Shown: positions 45,480-58,505, counted from the stretch's first letter. The stretch is 64,000 bases of DNA from Lunularia cruciata (GCA_948567375.1 OX419757.1:69626001-69690000), one strand, 5' to 3'. Program-made: numbers and translations. Notes: generated from the sequence alone by a model not told the origin.

Positions 45480-47400
45480 TCAATTCAATGAAGATGACAA
45501 AATTTGCGATCAGCGATCACCAGTGTAGAAAAGCGAAGCTGGTAAGACTGTGAAATCAAACACCAGAAGAAGACGAAGAGCCGCAAATACAGCCAGTCAT
45601 TCAGCTAAAACTTCTCCCTCTCCTCCAACTATGGATCGAAGGGAGAAGTAAAACCCCAGGACAAAGCCAGGACTCGGGAAGAACCGGCGTTCAGAGCAAG
45701 ACGTTTGACGGACTCTGAAGCTTTCTTCAGTTTGAACTTAATAGCCGGGAATGTTTCCCGATATTCCTACTTTGCTAATCTAAGTTGCCATAGTTTCCCG
45801 ATACCACGTAACTAATCTTAGTTTTTGCCCGGCAGCTTTCTACTCCTATCGGGAAGTTTACCTGCCCACAAAGTCTCCTCGAACCCTGGGAGGAGCTGTG
45901 ACGGGGAACGAGAGTAGGCAGGATCCTTCACTATTACTACCCGGAACCAAGCGGTAGTTCCGGTCTAGGTATGTAGTGTATAAAACCAATTCGACCAGTA
46001 GCAGCTGTGATTGTAACAGGGAAAACCAGTATTCAGAGGATGGAATTGTGTGTTTGACAGACTGAGTCCGTGTTAGACTGATGTACTGAGTTGAAGGAAC
46101 TTGTTTGATTGTGTCTGGAATTTCAACTAGTGGATCCTTCATGTGGGTCATTTTGTGAGATTAGGCTGGGTATATTGGCACATTCTGTGCCCCGGTGGAA
46201 GTGTACGTTGTAGAGAACGGAAGGTTTCTCGGCTTTGAGTAAGCTTGACAACATGAGCAGACATAAGATCTGGTGGAAATGTGCATGTCGCGAAAAGAGC
46301 AACGATTCCATCTCTTGCTGTCTGACTCTCCAACCGCAGATACAAACCATCTCCCTATGGCAATCTTACAAAGATATGTACGGTAACAGTTATAAGTAAT
46401 CAGACACAATGCAATGTGTAAAGGGAATGAATGACGGAATATATGGGATGGTGTATTTATGGTAGAAGATGGTACGATGGTGGTATTTGAACTGGGTTTT
46501 CCCACCCACATATGACTAAACACGAGTATCAACATGGCATAAACGATGACCGCGGTAGGGCCTCTCAAAGACCGGATTTTCAGTTCTTAGAAGTCTTTTA
46601 GATAATGTTTCGGTGTATGAAACAGGAATGAAACGTGAACACGAGGGAGAGAAAAAGCTCATCAACTCAGCTTCAGATGTGCTCTCTCTTGTTTCCTGAA
46701 CAATGAATGACTCACTCTTGTAGTGTCTCAAGCTATTCTGGTCCCACTCTTCACCAGTATACCCTAGGCTTTCCATGTCACCTCGTAGAAAGATGGTAGT
46801 CCCCGTTTCTCTAGTTCCGAAGTGTGAAGTCTATGGATATCAGTATTTCTCACGACTCCGAATTTCAATGGGACTTGTAAGATCTTTGCAGCTATCAAGC
46901 TACCAATCTGCACGGATGATTCAAAGGGTATATAATCTGCACGTATACAAGTTGAAAGATTGCTGTTCCAAAAGCCTTGTGAGAGTCAAAGATAATGCAC
47001 TAACTCCCACTTAAGTTCTACCATTCAGAGGAATTTGATTGGAAGCCACAATTAAAGGGCGGTCGACAGCGACCAGAAGCAGCTGAAAGACGTCTCTCAA
47101 GAGTGTTGAGCGCAATATTCAGTCCACATGTTTGAAATATTAGGATTTGGTTTGGAGGACTCACGGCATAACACAAATATTCTCCATTTAACAATTGTGT
47201 CTCAGATTATGGAGTCGTAGTGCATCTAATTCTCCAAAATTCTCGCAAATCTCCATGTTCTTCCAACATCTACGTTCAGATGAAAGCCTCATCAATCGCA
47301 GTAGCTGGTAAAGAATTAACTTAATGGTCCGATTTCACATATTCAAGTAGACATGTCATCCCCGAAACAATTAATTACAAGTTCCATCTCACCTTCATCT
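45480..47400. other. Intergenic region without a recognisable gene
   Basis: Contains the presumed 5' flank of the Tim17-like gene. A possible TATA element (gtgtataaaacc, about 45975-45987) sits in text that resembles a retroelement LTR, but no partner copy or coding domain is present. The minus-strand frames at 46.1-46.8 kb overlap and match nothing I know. Confidence 0.4.
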
Positions 47401-47426
47401 ACAATTACAAAGCACACTTCGGCAAC

Positions 47427-50400
47427 TTAGACAAGAGGAACATAGCGCACTCCCATCTCGTGCTTTTGCTCAATGGTCCCATCAGGTCGCTTGTCAATGA
47501 TAACCAGATCCTGCGAGAACAAGATAAGAAACGAAATGAGTTAAAAATTCCAGCCTGTTTGACGCTTGGGAAATAAAAAGTGCTCCCCTGATGGCCTAGA
47601 TGAAAACCAAAAGCTTTAGCCGCAACATTCTCTTGATTTAAAACCATCTACCTTTTCATCATCTTCCACCTGCATACCAAGGTTGACAACAAAAGAAGTA
47701 AGGGAATTGTGAAGTTTATCAAGATTGAGGAAAGAACGAAGGGACAAAAAACTGTCACAAAGATAAAGAGCTTCTGCTGCAATCTTCTCAGAGGGTAGTG
47801 TGTGCAGTGTTATCAACAAACGGACACCCTAAAATGCTAGGCACTCCCTAGATCAGGACTTTCTCTAAAATTACCTGATTATTTTTCCCGACAGGAATAA
47901 CCATGCGACCACCTGGTTTCAACTGATCCACGAGTGCTTGCGGTAATTCTGTTATCTCATGATAATACGGGGACAGCATCAGCAGTTCGATCATGATGCT
48001 ACACGGATAACGCACTCATAGAAGCACCATGCAATCCACAGAATCCTCACATAGCAGGTTGAGCATCTAAGACTATGTTGCACGTTGTTACAGACTGATT
48101 GGCATGAAATAACAACTAGAGGTTTCTTACACACAGATTCTCTCATATCAGGTGGAAGACGCGATGCTTCACCTTCTCTGTATGTTGGACTACAAATAAT
48201 TACAGTATAAAAGCTCAACTACTGCATTCTTTTCTCTATGAACTTTGCACTATAGGTTGACTTGCTAGAGTTAAATTAACCTGCTGCTGCAGCTCCGACG
48301 TGGATGGCGTTGTAAGGTGCTGCATCTGGCCAGCCTTCCTTACCATCTGCCACTGGAGTGTTCAAATACGGAAGTTACATGTGCAGGTATTTTCCAAAGT
48401 CGATAGACTGTATGTCTGGAAAGTCTCTCTTTTCGTTAAGAAAAGACTCTCATCCGCATCACGGATCCAACTAGATGTAGATAAACCAATCACAATGGCC
48501 AACGTTTGCCACAATGCCAGGACTTGCTTGACTGAAAAAATTGCAGAATTGCAGCGAGAACTTAATAGAGACTGCACGCTTCAACAATTCACTCTGCTTA
48601 CCATGAATCTCAAGTTGCCCATTCTCCAGCAGGTATCCAGCTGCCCCACGCTTGATGGCCTGTATAGACTTATCAACCAGCTCGGGAATGTGCTCTACTC
48701 CGATAATTTTTCCACTTTCTCCCACCTTACATCGCAGACACAAGCAAAGATTAGAGAAAGGATGCCAATACATGCAGATGGATCAACGAATTAGGTAGAG
48801 CATATTAATTCTGCAGAACTGAATGCAGTAAGAGATGGCCATTACTAGAGGGTGGACTTATGAACAGCCAAACAATGTGCAGCTTCTATGCCAAATCACA
48901 ACCAACAAGTGTGTGGTTACTACCAAGCGAAACAACTCTGACTGAAGGTTCAACTGCGAATATCAAAGCCAGATCATAGACAAATCAAAATCCTTAAACC
49001 AGTCGTTACCATGACGGCAAATACTGCAGTTAGGTAGCCAGATCCAGAGCCCACATCTAGGACATGCATTCCTGGCTTCAGGTGGTCCGCAAGTAGAGAG
49101 AGGCAGTAGCCGTGCTGTCGAAAGATATTTCAAAAGTCTGATCAGGCAAGTCTGATGTGCACCATGCTTAAATCATAATGAGCCAAACCAAACGTATTTG
49201 ATTGATGGGAGCAGAAGCCAAACGAAACATATTCTATATTCATGCTAAACGTCCATATGACCGTTTAGACTGTGGAAGTCAAATCAAAACAGAAAGAATA
49301 CAGGATTTGGCTCACTGGTCTTCATCCGTATCGAAGGCAATTTTTGCATGAATTTTTAGAAATAATAGATTACAGGCAACATATCGTGACGAGTGACTCG
49401 GAGAACACTGGGGTCTCAAAGACGTCAAAAGATGTTGCATAGCATCTGCAGAGACGTGGTTGCCAAATAGAATTCCGCACAGTTCAATTCAGTGTTATCC
49501 AGTGAATAGAGTGTGCTCATTCTCCTAGATTTTGAAGGCATACCATGTGTGGTGCCGAGATAGTTGCGCCATATCCTGCCACGTTCATATAGAAGCGTAA
49601 GTTATGTGGAACTTTCTTGAAATCAAACGGCTAGTCTCTGTCATTGTACAGATATGCAAAGACGTTAGCAAGCCTATCTTTGAACAACATCTATAACCTT
49701 AAGAGAAGAACAAAATTCATGATCGAAACATTACTTACCTATGCTCTGTGGGGCGTCATCATATGCGAAACCACCAAGAGGCACGAAATGTGCTCTGTCA
49801 ATCTTGGCCATAGCTGCTCCCGCCTCGGGTGACGTGAGGATGTCATGCTCTTGAAAAAGACAAAATTAATGGTCAGTCCAGAGAAGCTCGCACTCAGATA
49901 TACTATGCTTCGTGCATTTCTTGATGATTCATAAGGTGATGTGACATACTGGCCATCCCAATAACGTCTTTCGGACTCCCACACCTAGATTTAGCTTCAC
50001 TGGGATATGACGTGTTTGACGTTATATCCCAGTGAAGCTAAATCTGCTTGAGGCTTACTTTTTCCCCTAGGATCTACAGAACGAAATCCATCGCACCAGG
50101 TGAGCACGTGAATAACTTGTTTGATCGAGAAAGTATCAGTGAATTCAGAAAGTTGAAATACATAGATCAACTCATCACCGGAAAGCTTGGACAAACTAAG
50201 GCACCGCAAAAGAGCACAAAGTTTAATAGTAGATAATTTTCAAAGCAAAGGCCAGGTTTCGGAACTTTGGCTCTGCTTGTTCTCCCATTGGAAGAAAGAG
50301 CCTACTGGATTGAGGAAAGCAAGGCATTAATGAAAGGTGGTGAACTCAAGGCATGAGAAGCGCAAAGAGAAAGGGATGACAATTGGCAATCGACTGCAGC

Positions 50401-50523
50401 CACCTTCGTATTTCCAAATTTTGACGGACTCAAGAAAACTACTATCGGAGATAGTTATGAGACCTTACTCTGGAGATTTGCCACAAGCTCTGTGTTGTTC
50501 TTGCCATGACACCTCCAACTCAT
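47427..50523 (-). CDS. PIMT: Protein-L-isoaspartate (D-aspartate) O-methyltransferase
   Basis: Repairs age-damaged proteins by methylating L-isoaspartyl residues with S-adenosylmethionine. Exons: 50523-50469, 49849-49739, 49575-49544, 49114-49010, 48725-48602, 48352-48281, 47948-47875 and 47510-47427. All are GT-AG with closing phases, giving 218 residues. The start MSWRCHGKNNTELVANLQ matches the family N-terminus (as in human MAWKSGG...). Conserved parts follow: APQSIGYGATISAPHM, the SAM-binding motif VLDVGSGSGYLTAVFA, GVEHIPELV, ADGKEGWPDAAPYNAIHVGAA, LVDQLKPGGRMVIPVG and the final GVRYVPLV. The exon 6 acceptor was chosen at CTCCAG|TGGCAG because only it restores the HV-x-DGK motif. The frame is open upstream of the Met without another Met, so a targeted isoform from an upstream exon cannot be excluded. 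Intron 1 contains a strong hairpin. Confidence 0.92.
49987..50045. repeat. Near-perfect 27-bp hairpin in PIMT intron 1
   Basis: Arms agatttagcttcactggg... (49987-50013) and its reverse complement (50019-50045) pair over 27 bp with one mismatch around a 5-base loop. It lies inside the first intron of the methyltransferase gene. Confidence 0.9.
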
Positions 50524-50661
50524 TTCATCCCTTTGCTTTCTGCTGCTTGAGAAACGAAGCCGCGAAGGAACTGCTTCCAACAGATTACGCGTTTGAATTA
50601 GGACTTGGAGAAAGATCAGAGCAGAAATAGGAGAAAGATCTCAGTATAGTATTTCATAAAG

Positions 50662-50690
50662 GAGGTACGATTTCGTCAGAATCGTACCTC
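50662..50690. repeat. 11-bp hairpin upstream of PIMT
   Basis: The arms gaggtacgatt and aatcgtacctc are perfect, with a 7-base loop, about 140 bp upstream of the methyltransferase start codon. It could form in the 5' UTR or promoter; function unknown. Confidence 0.7.
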
Positions 50691-53210
50691 TTATTCACCA
50701 AGCAATTTGATATGTCTGTAAGCAAGAAATGCCAGACAAGAAAGGCCAATGCCACAGACCGGTCGGGCGACGACAAAATGGTGATAGCAAACCAGATAAC
50801 GCGATCCGGTTTATGATACCACTCACGGGATTTACACAAGAAGGATAATTTACTCAATCGAGAAGTCTGGAAGGCAGTTTTTGCTCCTGTAGACAAGAGA
50901 ATACGCCCCGGCGCTGATGCTGGATGTGAGCATAAATTACAGAGTGAAGAGATCAATCAGACGGTGACGAGATGAGAGGAGGCGTGAGGAAAGCGAATCT
51001 AAACCGCAAATTGCCTCTGAGGTTACGAATTATGACAATTCTCTTGAAGAAGACGTTATGGAGAAAGTGACACTGTTGCAATTCTTTGATACGGGCGGGA
51101 CCCGCCTATGCACTGGAGACCATTCAAGAGACCACTGACTCCCTTCTTCACGCTACCTTAGGCTCCTCGTCAGTGTAAGCTCTACGCACAAGGGATACTA
51201 ACAGTATTGGCACAGTCCAACAAATTATTCACTAGTCCCATCTAAAAACCGAGCACTGTTGTTCCCCTTGATTCTCTTCAAAAATATATGTGCCTCCTCT
51301 TACTGCTCTTCCAAAGCAAATAACTCCCGCGTCCCGCCTCTGAGGTCAAAGAGCTCTACGATTCACTACGAGAAACTCCGACAAGAGTCTCATTTCTAAA
51401 GCCTCAATTCACCTACCATCCTCTCATCCTATCCTCGCATCACGACTTGTTTAATTCCTCGATCATAAATCTCTCCTCTCTCCATTCTCATCGCTAGCGA
51501 TGAGAATAGAACGAAGTTGAAGCGCTAGCGCTAATTGTCGTCTTTACTTCAACTACCACAATGACTTTATCTACTCATCATCATGTACCACAATGAGCCA
51601 CTCTACAATGCGCTAGAAACAAAGGCTACATGCAGTAGAGGACGTCACTCTTAGTCTTCACATTGCAAACGTACAACACATTCAATAGAGTACAACACCA
51701 TCCAGATTACAGACAATTTTGTCTTCAGTACAATTTTCTCACATAATAATTCTACGAACTTCTTGCAGATCAACCAGACAAGCTGAAAAGTTTGAGCTGT
51801 AATACGCTTAAGTTTAGAGATGAAGATTACATTCCCTAATTCGTGTCGCGAAGTATCGGTGAAGAGAAGTTAATTTGCTTGAAAGCATGAGTGACCGGCA
51901 GAGTCAGAACACTGATCAGTATGCTCCTGCAGTACCTTCACTGAATTCCTTCGTGCGTCTGAACCCTGTGAAGTTTTTCGTTCTCGTTTCTCGGCAGGCA
52001 GTTGTTTAAATCCCGTCACAGGAGTTGCGGTAGACAGGTCATCTCCCCTACGTCACTACGATTGCCTTCGTGGAAGAAGTCCGTTTCTTGAGAAATCATG
52101 AGAAAAAGCCTGTCCTCTTAAATCTCATTGGTCATGGTGAGTTTCTTAAGAGAACCTGACAAGGCATACTGTCTAGCACAGTCTTGACCACGAAGAAACC
52201 AAGAACGAGCGCGAAGTGTCAAGCTCAGATTCCTTTCCTGAAAAGACAGACCAGACCCAAAGTTTGTGTAGCTGTCCTGTCGCTTGTGACCCACCTGTCT
52301 GATGTCTTTCTAACAGGAGTTGGCTTGAAACAAGTTGCCAAGAAAATCAGAATTGTTATTTTCTCGATGTTTATTGAACAATCCTAGCAGGAGGAAAGAG
52401 TTCATTGTTAGTTCCAAGAAGAGTTGCTGAAAGGCAGGTTGATTCCTCACAAGCACCAGTTTGTAGGATGATGATGCCAGAAACTCTTGTTCCAACTTCG
52501 ACGGGCCCCACAACTTTCACGATCGGAAGTCCAGAAGCGTTTTTACCAGGACCAGACTTCCAATGATGCATGTTATTGAAGTCCGGATAAAGTAATCGGA
52601 AAATACACGTAACAGAGGTCAGCAAATTTGTCGATTGCGCCAAGATTCAGTCGACAGGCGAGTATTTTATAGTACAATGCAACACGATTGGAAGTAATCG
52701 ACAATGGCACGGGAGTCGCTCGGTTCAACGGATGTGTAGGCTAGGAATTCAGGGTCCTCTATAGACGTTCAAATATGAGCAAGCGAATGAGGAGAATCTG
52801 GATGTGAGTCGTTTGAGATCTGATTATCATGTCCGTGGCAGCACCAGCTAAAGTTACATTTAAAGTGGGAGATAACTCCTGAAGAGTTTCTCTGCGCAGC
52901 TATAGCAAACTATGACGAGAAATTTGCAGTAAGTAGAACAGATAGATGCACTGGAAGTGTAAACACAACGGGGATTCTAGAATCTACGGAGAAACCCATG
53001 AATCTATACACTGTTAACTTCTATAGCCTCTAAGCGCCTGGGATTAAGCTTGAGGGTCTTCCATCCAGTTGTCACTTCCCATATGGCAGAAGGGCTAACT
53101 TATGAAAGCAGACGGTGACTTGAATCATCTTCGAATTGGATAGCATAGTGCTCAACCTGAATATCATCTCCCTACTGTTTGTAGTTCCGTCATTTCTTCT
53201 TCTCATGAAG
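50691..53210. other. Intergenic region without a recognisable gene
   Basis: Presumed 5' flank of PIMT plus spacer. The minus frame 52643-52371 (containing VVGPVEVGTRVSGIIIL) is not low-complexity but matches no family I know. A 24-bp perfect palindrome sits at 51484-51507. Confidence 0.4.
51484..51507. repeat. 24-bp perfect palindrome
   Basis: The sequence attctcatcgct followed by its exact reverse complement, no spacer, is followed within 20 bp by a second palindrome, agcgctagcgct. It may be a dimeric protein binding site or chance; no gene is adjacent. Confidence 0.7.
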
Positions 53211-53214
53211 TATC

Positions 53215-55047
53215 CATAATTGACAGGTGAATATCTTGCGGGTTGTCATCACTCAATAATTCTGGAACAGAGCCGACATTTGTTTCAGGGTGAGGGCTGG
53301 AAAAGAGAGGGAAACAAAGTCGTGCTTTGTTTGTTGTCGTGCTCATTTACAACCATTCGGTGCTCGATGCTTTGGAATCTGTCACTGCTCCATACCTGCA
53401 ACGCACAGCCAGATTGCAGACAACGAGTGAGGCCAGGATCTCTATGCTCGACCTGCAGATAAAAACCAGTAGTGAGCAGAGCGTTAAAGTAGTAAGAAAG
53501 TAGTCACGACTGCTCTAGTCAATTAGACAGGCAACAAGAAAACATCTGATTCAAGCATAACCAAGAGAGGGCAAGCACCCGAGATAAAAAAACCAATTTT
53601 TCGAGTGGCATGTTAGCAAGGAGGAATTCAATAGTAGATCTGAAACAGGCATATAAAAGTATCTAGAAATTGATATCAAAGTTCAAAGTGCGGGCAGACT
53701 GATGTGTGGACGTGGATGATGCTGAAACGACCTGGAGTCCCTGCCTTTTGAGAGAGAGAAAGTATCAAACCGTAATCCTAGAATATTTGATACCCAACAT
53801 ACGATTACCTGAAACATGACACCTATATTGCCCACAAAGGCGTCCCGCATGGGTTTAACACCAATATATTCACCGTCGCTCTGTCCCCTCCCACCTCGTC
53901 TTGCATTAGAATAGTGAAAGCATCAGGGTCTTTATATCTGCTCACACCGAGGGTCCGATCGGCAATTGGGCAAACTTGACAACAGTTGAGGCGAATCAAC
54001 GAAGTGCGGTTGTCAAAATATTTGGAAAGTACCTCTGCTTGAAGACCTAGGCTTTGGGACAGAATCTTATAACTCAGCACCTTGCAAGCTTTACCATATT
54101 CTCTCGCAAGCTTTCCTACGATCATCCAAGCGACTACCATATTCAGATGGTGATACCAAGGACTTTGAAAGCTTTTTATGAATTCATTACGCATTGATAT
54201 TAATCACACAATCATGTACAGAACCGGTTCCTCGCAACCTATGCATGAGACTTGCTAACAGTGAAACGAATAACAGAGAGCCATATACTCTGTATTTATA
54301 CTACTGAAACTTTATCTCGGCCAGCAAGTCCTATCGTAGAGTTGTTTCGGAGAAACACACCAAACCTGTGGAGATTCACGACCTTTGACAAATTTAATCT
54401 TTTAACTATTTGATAAGTACATAAACCGGCTTGTAGACCAGAAGGAAATGCACCTCAGTCCTGGAGGATTCTGCGGCTCTTGATTTGTTGGTGTGTTCAA
54501 CGTTGCGCCGCTCTCGTCTGGCAGCTGGGCACAATCTCGGACGAGATAATCAACACCTCGTTCCACTCCATGTGAAACTTTGTGACTTCGACACTGAATG
54601 ACCCACATGGTTGCTCAAAATATTTTATCACCTTTGCCTTCTTTCTCCTCAGAGTAAGCGCGAAAAGCGCTGCGGATTTTCTCTCAACCTCATCTATCCG
54701 ACTCAGAGGAACACCATGATTCAGAACTTGAAGAAACCCCACTCCTCAGCTGCTTTCCCAACAGCACCAACGACGTTCTTCACAGCCTCTTCGTACCAGA
54801 GTCGAAAGGGTCCTAGGATGATAACTGGTATCTGACCAGTAGGTGATCCGAAGTACTCAATGTGCTTGATTTGAGGCGGATTCTGGGTCCAGCACAAAAA
54901 TAGAATCTTCGGGGTCCAGCCCTTGAGGAGGAGAACAATCTTCAATTTTGTTTTCTCCAAAGCGTCTACCAAAGGGCTTTCAAGCCCCATTCTAGCTACC
55001 TTTAAACACCTGCAGCTCAAACATAGAATTTCGAGAATCGACTTCAA
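53215..55047 (-). pseudogene. 2-oxoglutarate/Fe(II) oxygenase pseudogene (DOXC type)
   Basis: Relic of a plant soluble 2OG dioxygenase, the superfamily of gibberellin, flavonoid and ACC-oxidase-like enzymes. In order on the minus strand: VGAVGKAAEEWGFF, then after a 1-bp frame change VLNHGVPLSRIDEVERK (about 54780-54680); YFDNRTSLIRLN and GVSRYKDPDAFTILMQDEVGG (about 54030-53880); after another frame change DGEYIGVKPMRDAFVGNIG (to about 53815); SSDRFQSIEHRMVVNEHD (about 53385-53325); after a further frame change the C-terminal VPELLSDDNPQDIH. The first iron ligand of the HxD motif is Tyr instead of His (RYKDPD); the second His (SIEHR) remains. At least three frame changes plus the lost ligand show that it is dead. 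Confidence 0.88.
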
Positions 55048-55049
55048 CT

Positions 55050-56734
55050 CACCGTCTTCGATGAACGTGATACCTCATATTGAAAACTCAAGAAGGAATT
55101 CACAAATCAGATAAATTAAAAGAAAAGGTTCTAGTCAAATGTTATCCAAAGCTAACTGAACATACTAACTTTGTGGACGGAAAATATCGTTTAATCAGCT
55201 TTAGCTGGGAGTTCAATTCAGCAGGATCACCAGCGACAAACCTCTTGCAGTTAGGAAGTAGAGGTCCGACCGCACATAACAGTACCAGACTTCCTTCGTA
55301 GCAGTTTCCGCTGAATTGGAGAGCGTCTCAAGATTCGCAGAAGTAAACGAGAGGGACTCAATGCGCGAAAGCACGATAACAAACTCAAAACTCAGTTGTT
55401 GCAGAATGTGATCAATTCATAAGACTTACTTGTCAGCCTGTGCAAAAGAAATCTCATATCTTAGAACTTCTTTGTTCTATTCCGAGCTAACAGCTCAAAT
55501 TCACCTTCATATTTACGTGCGTTGTTACACATCGGGAATCCGAGTACAAGAACTGACCGCACTGACCAGAAGTCGAATTCAGAATTAGAAGGAGTCGACA
55601 ATGTAGGAAAATCAGCTCAAGTTCTGCAAATCGAGCCAGATTGTGGAGAAAACAGCAAACAGAGCAGCAGTGTCCTGTGATGTGCTCATGCACGTTCATT
55701 TCTATTGTAGTCGTGGGTTGTTTATTCCAAATCTACGTTCTCTGGTTTTGTTTCGCTACTTTGTACCTCCCTCCATCTGCGTTTATCAGATCAGGCCTCC
55801 CATTCCATTGTCATCGTTGGATTTGGCTTACCTGATCACGTTTTGCTTCAGTGCGCAAATTTTACCGACTTCTGCACGGATCTGCTAATCCTCATACAGT
55901 GGTGATTCCAATTGCATTGTTTTCCTGCACAGAGAACACCTGCTTTATGGACTGAATGTGTTTTGAAAGTAGCAACTTGACGACTGAAACCAAAACAGCC
56001 GTAACCAATATCGGCAAGTAACGTGAGGAAACCTACCTCCGAATTCAAACATGTGCTGGTGAGATTACCTTCCCAGACTATCAGTAGCTAGTTCGCGACA
56101 CGTCCAATCATTTCGTGGGCTTTTCCCCGAATTCCGTGACTGACGCCCTTGCGATACTGTAGTCTTCGCTACTCCGTGACCTTTACTGAAAATTTTGGTA
56201 CCCCTAAGAATCTGTTTAACGACCATGAGAAACTAACGGCTTCGACAGGCATCGCTTTCGAAGGTGTGAAGAAGCCCTACTGTTCGAAACTCCAAAAAGC
56301 CAATGGCTACGTTCGGCTCCCAAGCCAACGGCTACGTTCGGCTTAAAGTTTGTCCAAGTTCGTCGTGCAAATCCAGAGAATATGCCCGAACGTCGGGTGG
56401 CAGAGCCGATAAATCCTGGTAATTCTGAACGGACTGGTAATTTTGAACCTAGAGCTAAATCTAGTAGAGTGAAGAGTAACTTAACAAACATGATGTAAAA
56501 AGTTCCCTTGGACGTGCTTGATGGGGTATTTCCGTCTCTTCTGTGTTCTATGTGGTTACCTTTATCGAAAAAGTTGAAACAAAAGATTTTGGAGCGAAAG
56601 GTTTTATTGGATTGGAGCAAGACTTCTCATGTACTATTCCCCTATATGGATTCATCTCGAACAGGTCCACGGTAAGAGCAAGGACCGGACGGTGCCCCTT
56701 AGGTCAATCATGGTATATAAATAATTGATGATAT
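55050..56734. other. Intergenic region without a recognisable gene
   Basis: Moderate-GC spacer. The minus frame 56620-56216 (134 codons) has no recognisable domain. A short direct repeat, ggctacgttcggct, occurs twice at about 56304-56345. No RNA gene or transposon domain is claimed. Confidence 0.4.
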
Positions 56735-57235
56735 TCAAAATATGTTATTAAAAAAATATATAAATTTATTATTTTAATAATTTGAAATAAATAATTATAT
56801 AAATATATATTTTAAATTTAATAATATAAAATGTAATAATTAAATATTAATATTTGAATAAATATTATAATATTTATATTTTTAATTTAATTTTTAAATT
56901 AAATATTAATTTTTAATTAAAATATAATATATATTCTATAAATAGATATATAAGATAAAAATATTTATTTATTATTTTAAAATATAAATTATAATTATTA
57001 AAATATATTAAATTTTATTTAATAAAATATTTAGTATAATAATAATTATTATATATTAAAATAAAAATAAAAAATAATAACTATAATAATTAATAATTTT
57101 GATATGTATTTATTTTACAAGAATATAAATAAAAATTAAAAAAATATTAATTATTTTTTCATTTGTAATTATTTTTTTTCATTGAATTTTATAATGATCA
57201 ATATATTGAATTTTGAAATATTAATTTTGAAGTAA
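56735..57235. other. Almost pure A/T block
   Basis: About 500 bp consisting nearly entirely of A and T in short irregular runs (ataaatat, taatta, tttaaa), with isolated G or C. It marks a sharp compositional boundary between the moderate-GC gene island and the repeat-derived right end. It could be a matrix-attachment-like segment or simple-sequence DNA; there is no coding potential. Confidence 0.85.
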
Positions 57236-58067
57236 TATGATGGAGTTGGGGTTCATTGTCTACTTAATCCATGATGTGTTATCATAATAATATTAGAGGT
57301 TTATTTTGAGTGAGAGACGGACCGACTCACAAATTAGTTTCATTCATTGAGTTATTGAGACCTAAGCAATCCAGTTTTGGTATGGTATACTGGACAAAGA
57401 GTTGCGATATAAAGTTTGTGATGCTACATTATTACAAGCTACTTTGCCTATTTTGGCGGTGGTCTTTGGTTTGGCTGAGCATTATAGTAAGGAAAGTAAT
57501 CTACGTGAACCATTGGTGCATTTGGTGTGAAAGTTTTGTTGACTTTACACGTTACAATGACTTCGATATTTTATTATGTTATTGTATCTTGAGAATATCT
57601 TTCATGTTTTTGTAAAGTCAAAAATTATTGTGTGTTGTCATAAGCCTGAGGAAGTTTCAAGGATTGAATAAACTCAAAAGTACTTTTATGTTTCAAGAAC
57701 TCAGAGGGTTTGAAAAATGATACATGAGCTCAAGAGTTTCTTTATGCTCCACCAACTAAGGACTTAAATTTATGTTACATGAGCTTGGGATTTTGTTTAT
57801 GTTATTGAACTTTGAGAGTATTTCATTTTAGTACCATTTGAGAAAATAAGTCTTGTGAGAGTATTTCATTTAGTAATTTTGAGCAAAATAGTTTGTTTGA
57901 GATTTTCCATGTTGAGTAGTGACAAAGTGGCCTAAGAATACTTTTTGCGTGGACAAAGGCTGAAAAAAATGTCTTGAAAGGGTTTGGTGGTGACATGGCC
58001 AGAGGAGGGAAGACATATGTTTTGAGAGGCTTGCTGATTGGAGAGGGACTACAAAGGCTTATGGACA
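57236..58067. other. AT-rich spacer
   Basis: No recognisable gene. The 101-codon plus frame at 57310-57615 has no known domain. Repeated short phrases such as tgagagtatttcatt hint at old repeat content leading into the tandem array. Confidence 0.4.
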
Positions 58068-58505
58068 AGAATGTTTTTTTGAGTTAGAGAGGTCAATGTA
58101 AGAAAGAAAGCAAGTAGTGTTTTTCCCGCAAGAATGGAGGAGTGCAAGCTTGGACAGGAGTGAATTTTTGAGTTAGAGAGGTCTGTGAAGGAGAGAAGGC
58201 AAGTAGGGTTCTTCCCGTAGGAATGGAAGAGTGCAAGCTTAGACATGAGTGAATTTTTGAGTTAGAGAGGTCTGGGTAAGAAAAAAAGCAATAAGTTCTC
58301 CTGCAAGAATGAAGGAGAAGAAGCTTGGACAGGAGTGAATTTTTGAGTTAGAGAGGTTTGTGCAAGAGAGAAGGAAACTAAAGTTTTTCCCGTAGAAATG
58401 GAAGAGTGCAAGTTTGGACAAGAGTGAATTTTTGAGTTAGAGAGGTCTGTGCAAGAGAGAAGGCAAGTAGGGTTTTTCTCGCAAGAATGGAGGAGTGCAA
58501 GCTTG
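58068..58505 (-). repeat. 86-89-bp tandem array, about five units
   Basis: Units starting gagttagagagg at 58081, 58170, 58259, 58345 and 58434 share (g)aatggaggagtgcaagcttggacaggagtgaattttt. The purine-rich strand is the plus strand. The reverse complement of the unit resembles the units of the array at 61.2-61.7 kb, so the two arrays are diverged inverted relatives. The minus-strand open frames here are repeat-derived. Confidence 0.88.

Noticed and set aside
46127-46138. actagtggatcc, resembling a cloning-vector polylinker
   Set aside because: Only 12 bases match and the flanks do not continue as any vector I know. Chance restriction-site adjacency is the simpler explanation.
48300-48794. 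164-codon plus-strand open frame
   Set aside because: It lies antisense to exons 5 and 6 of the isoaspartyl methyltransferase gene, which has a complete family match on the minus strand.
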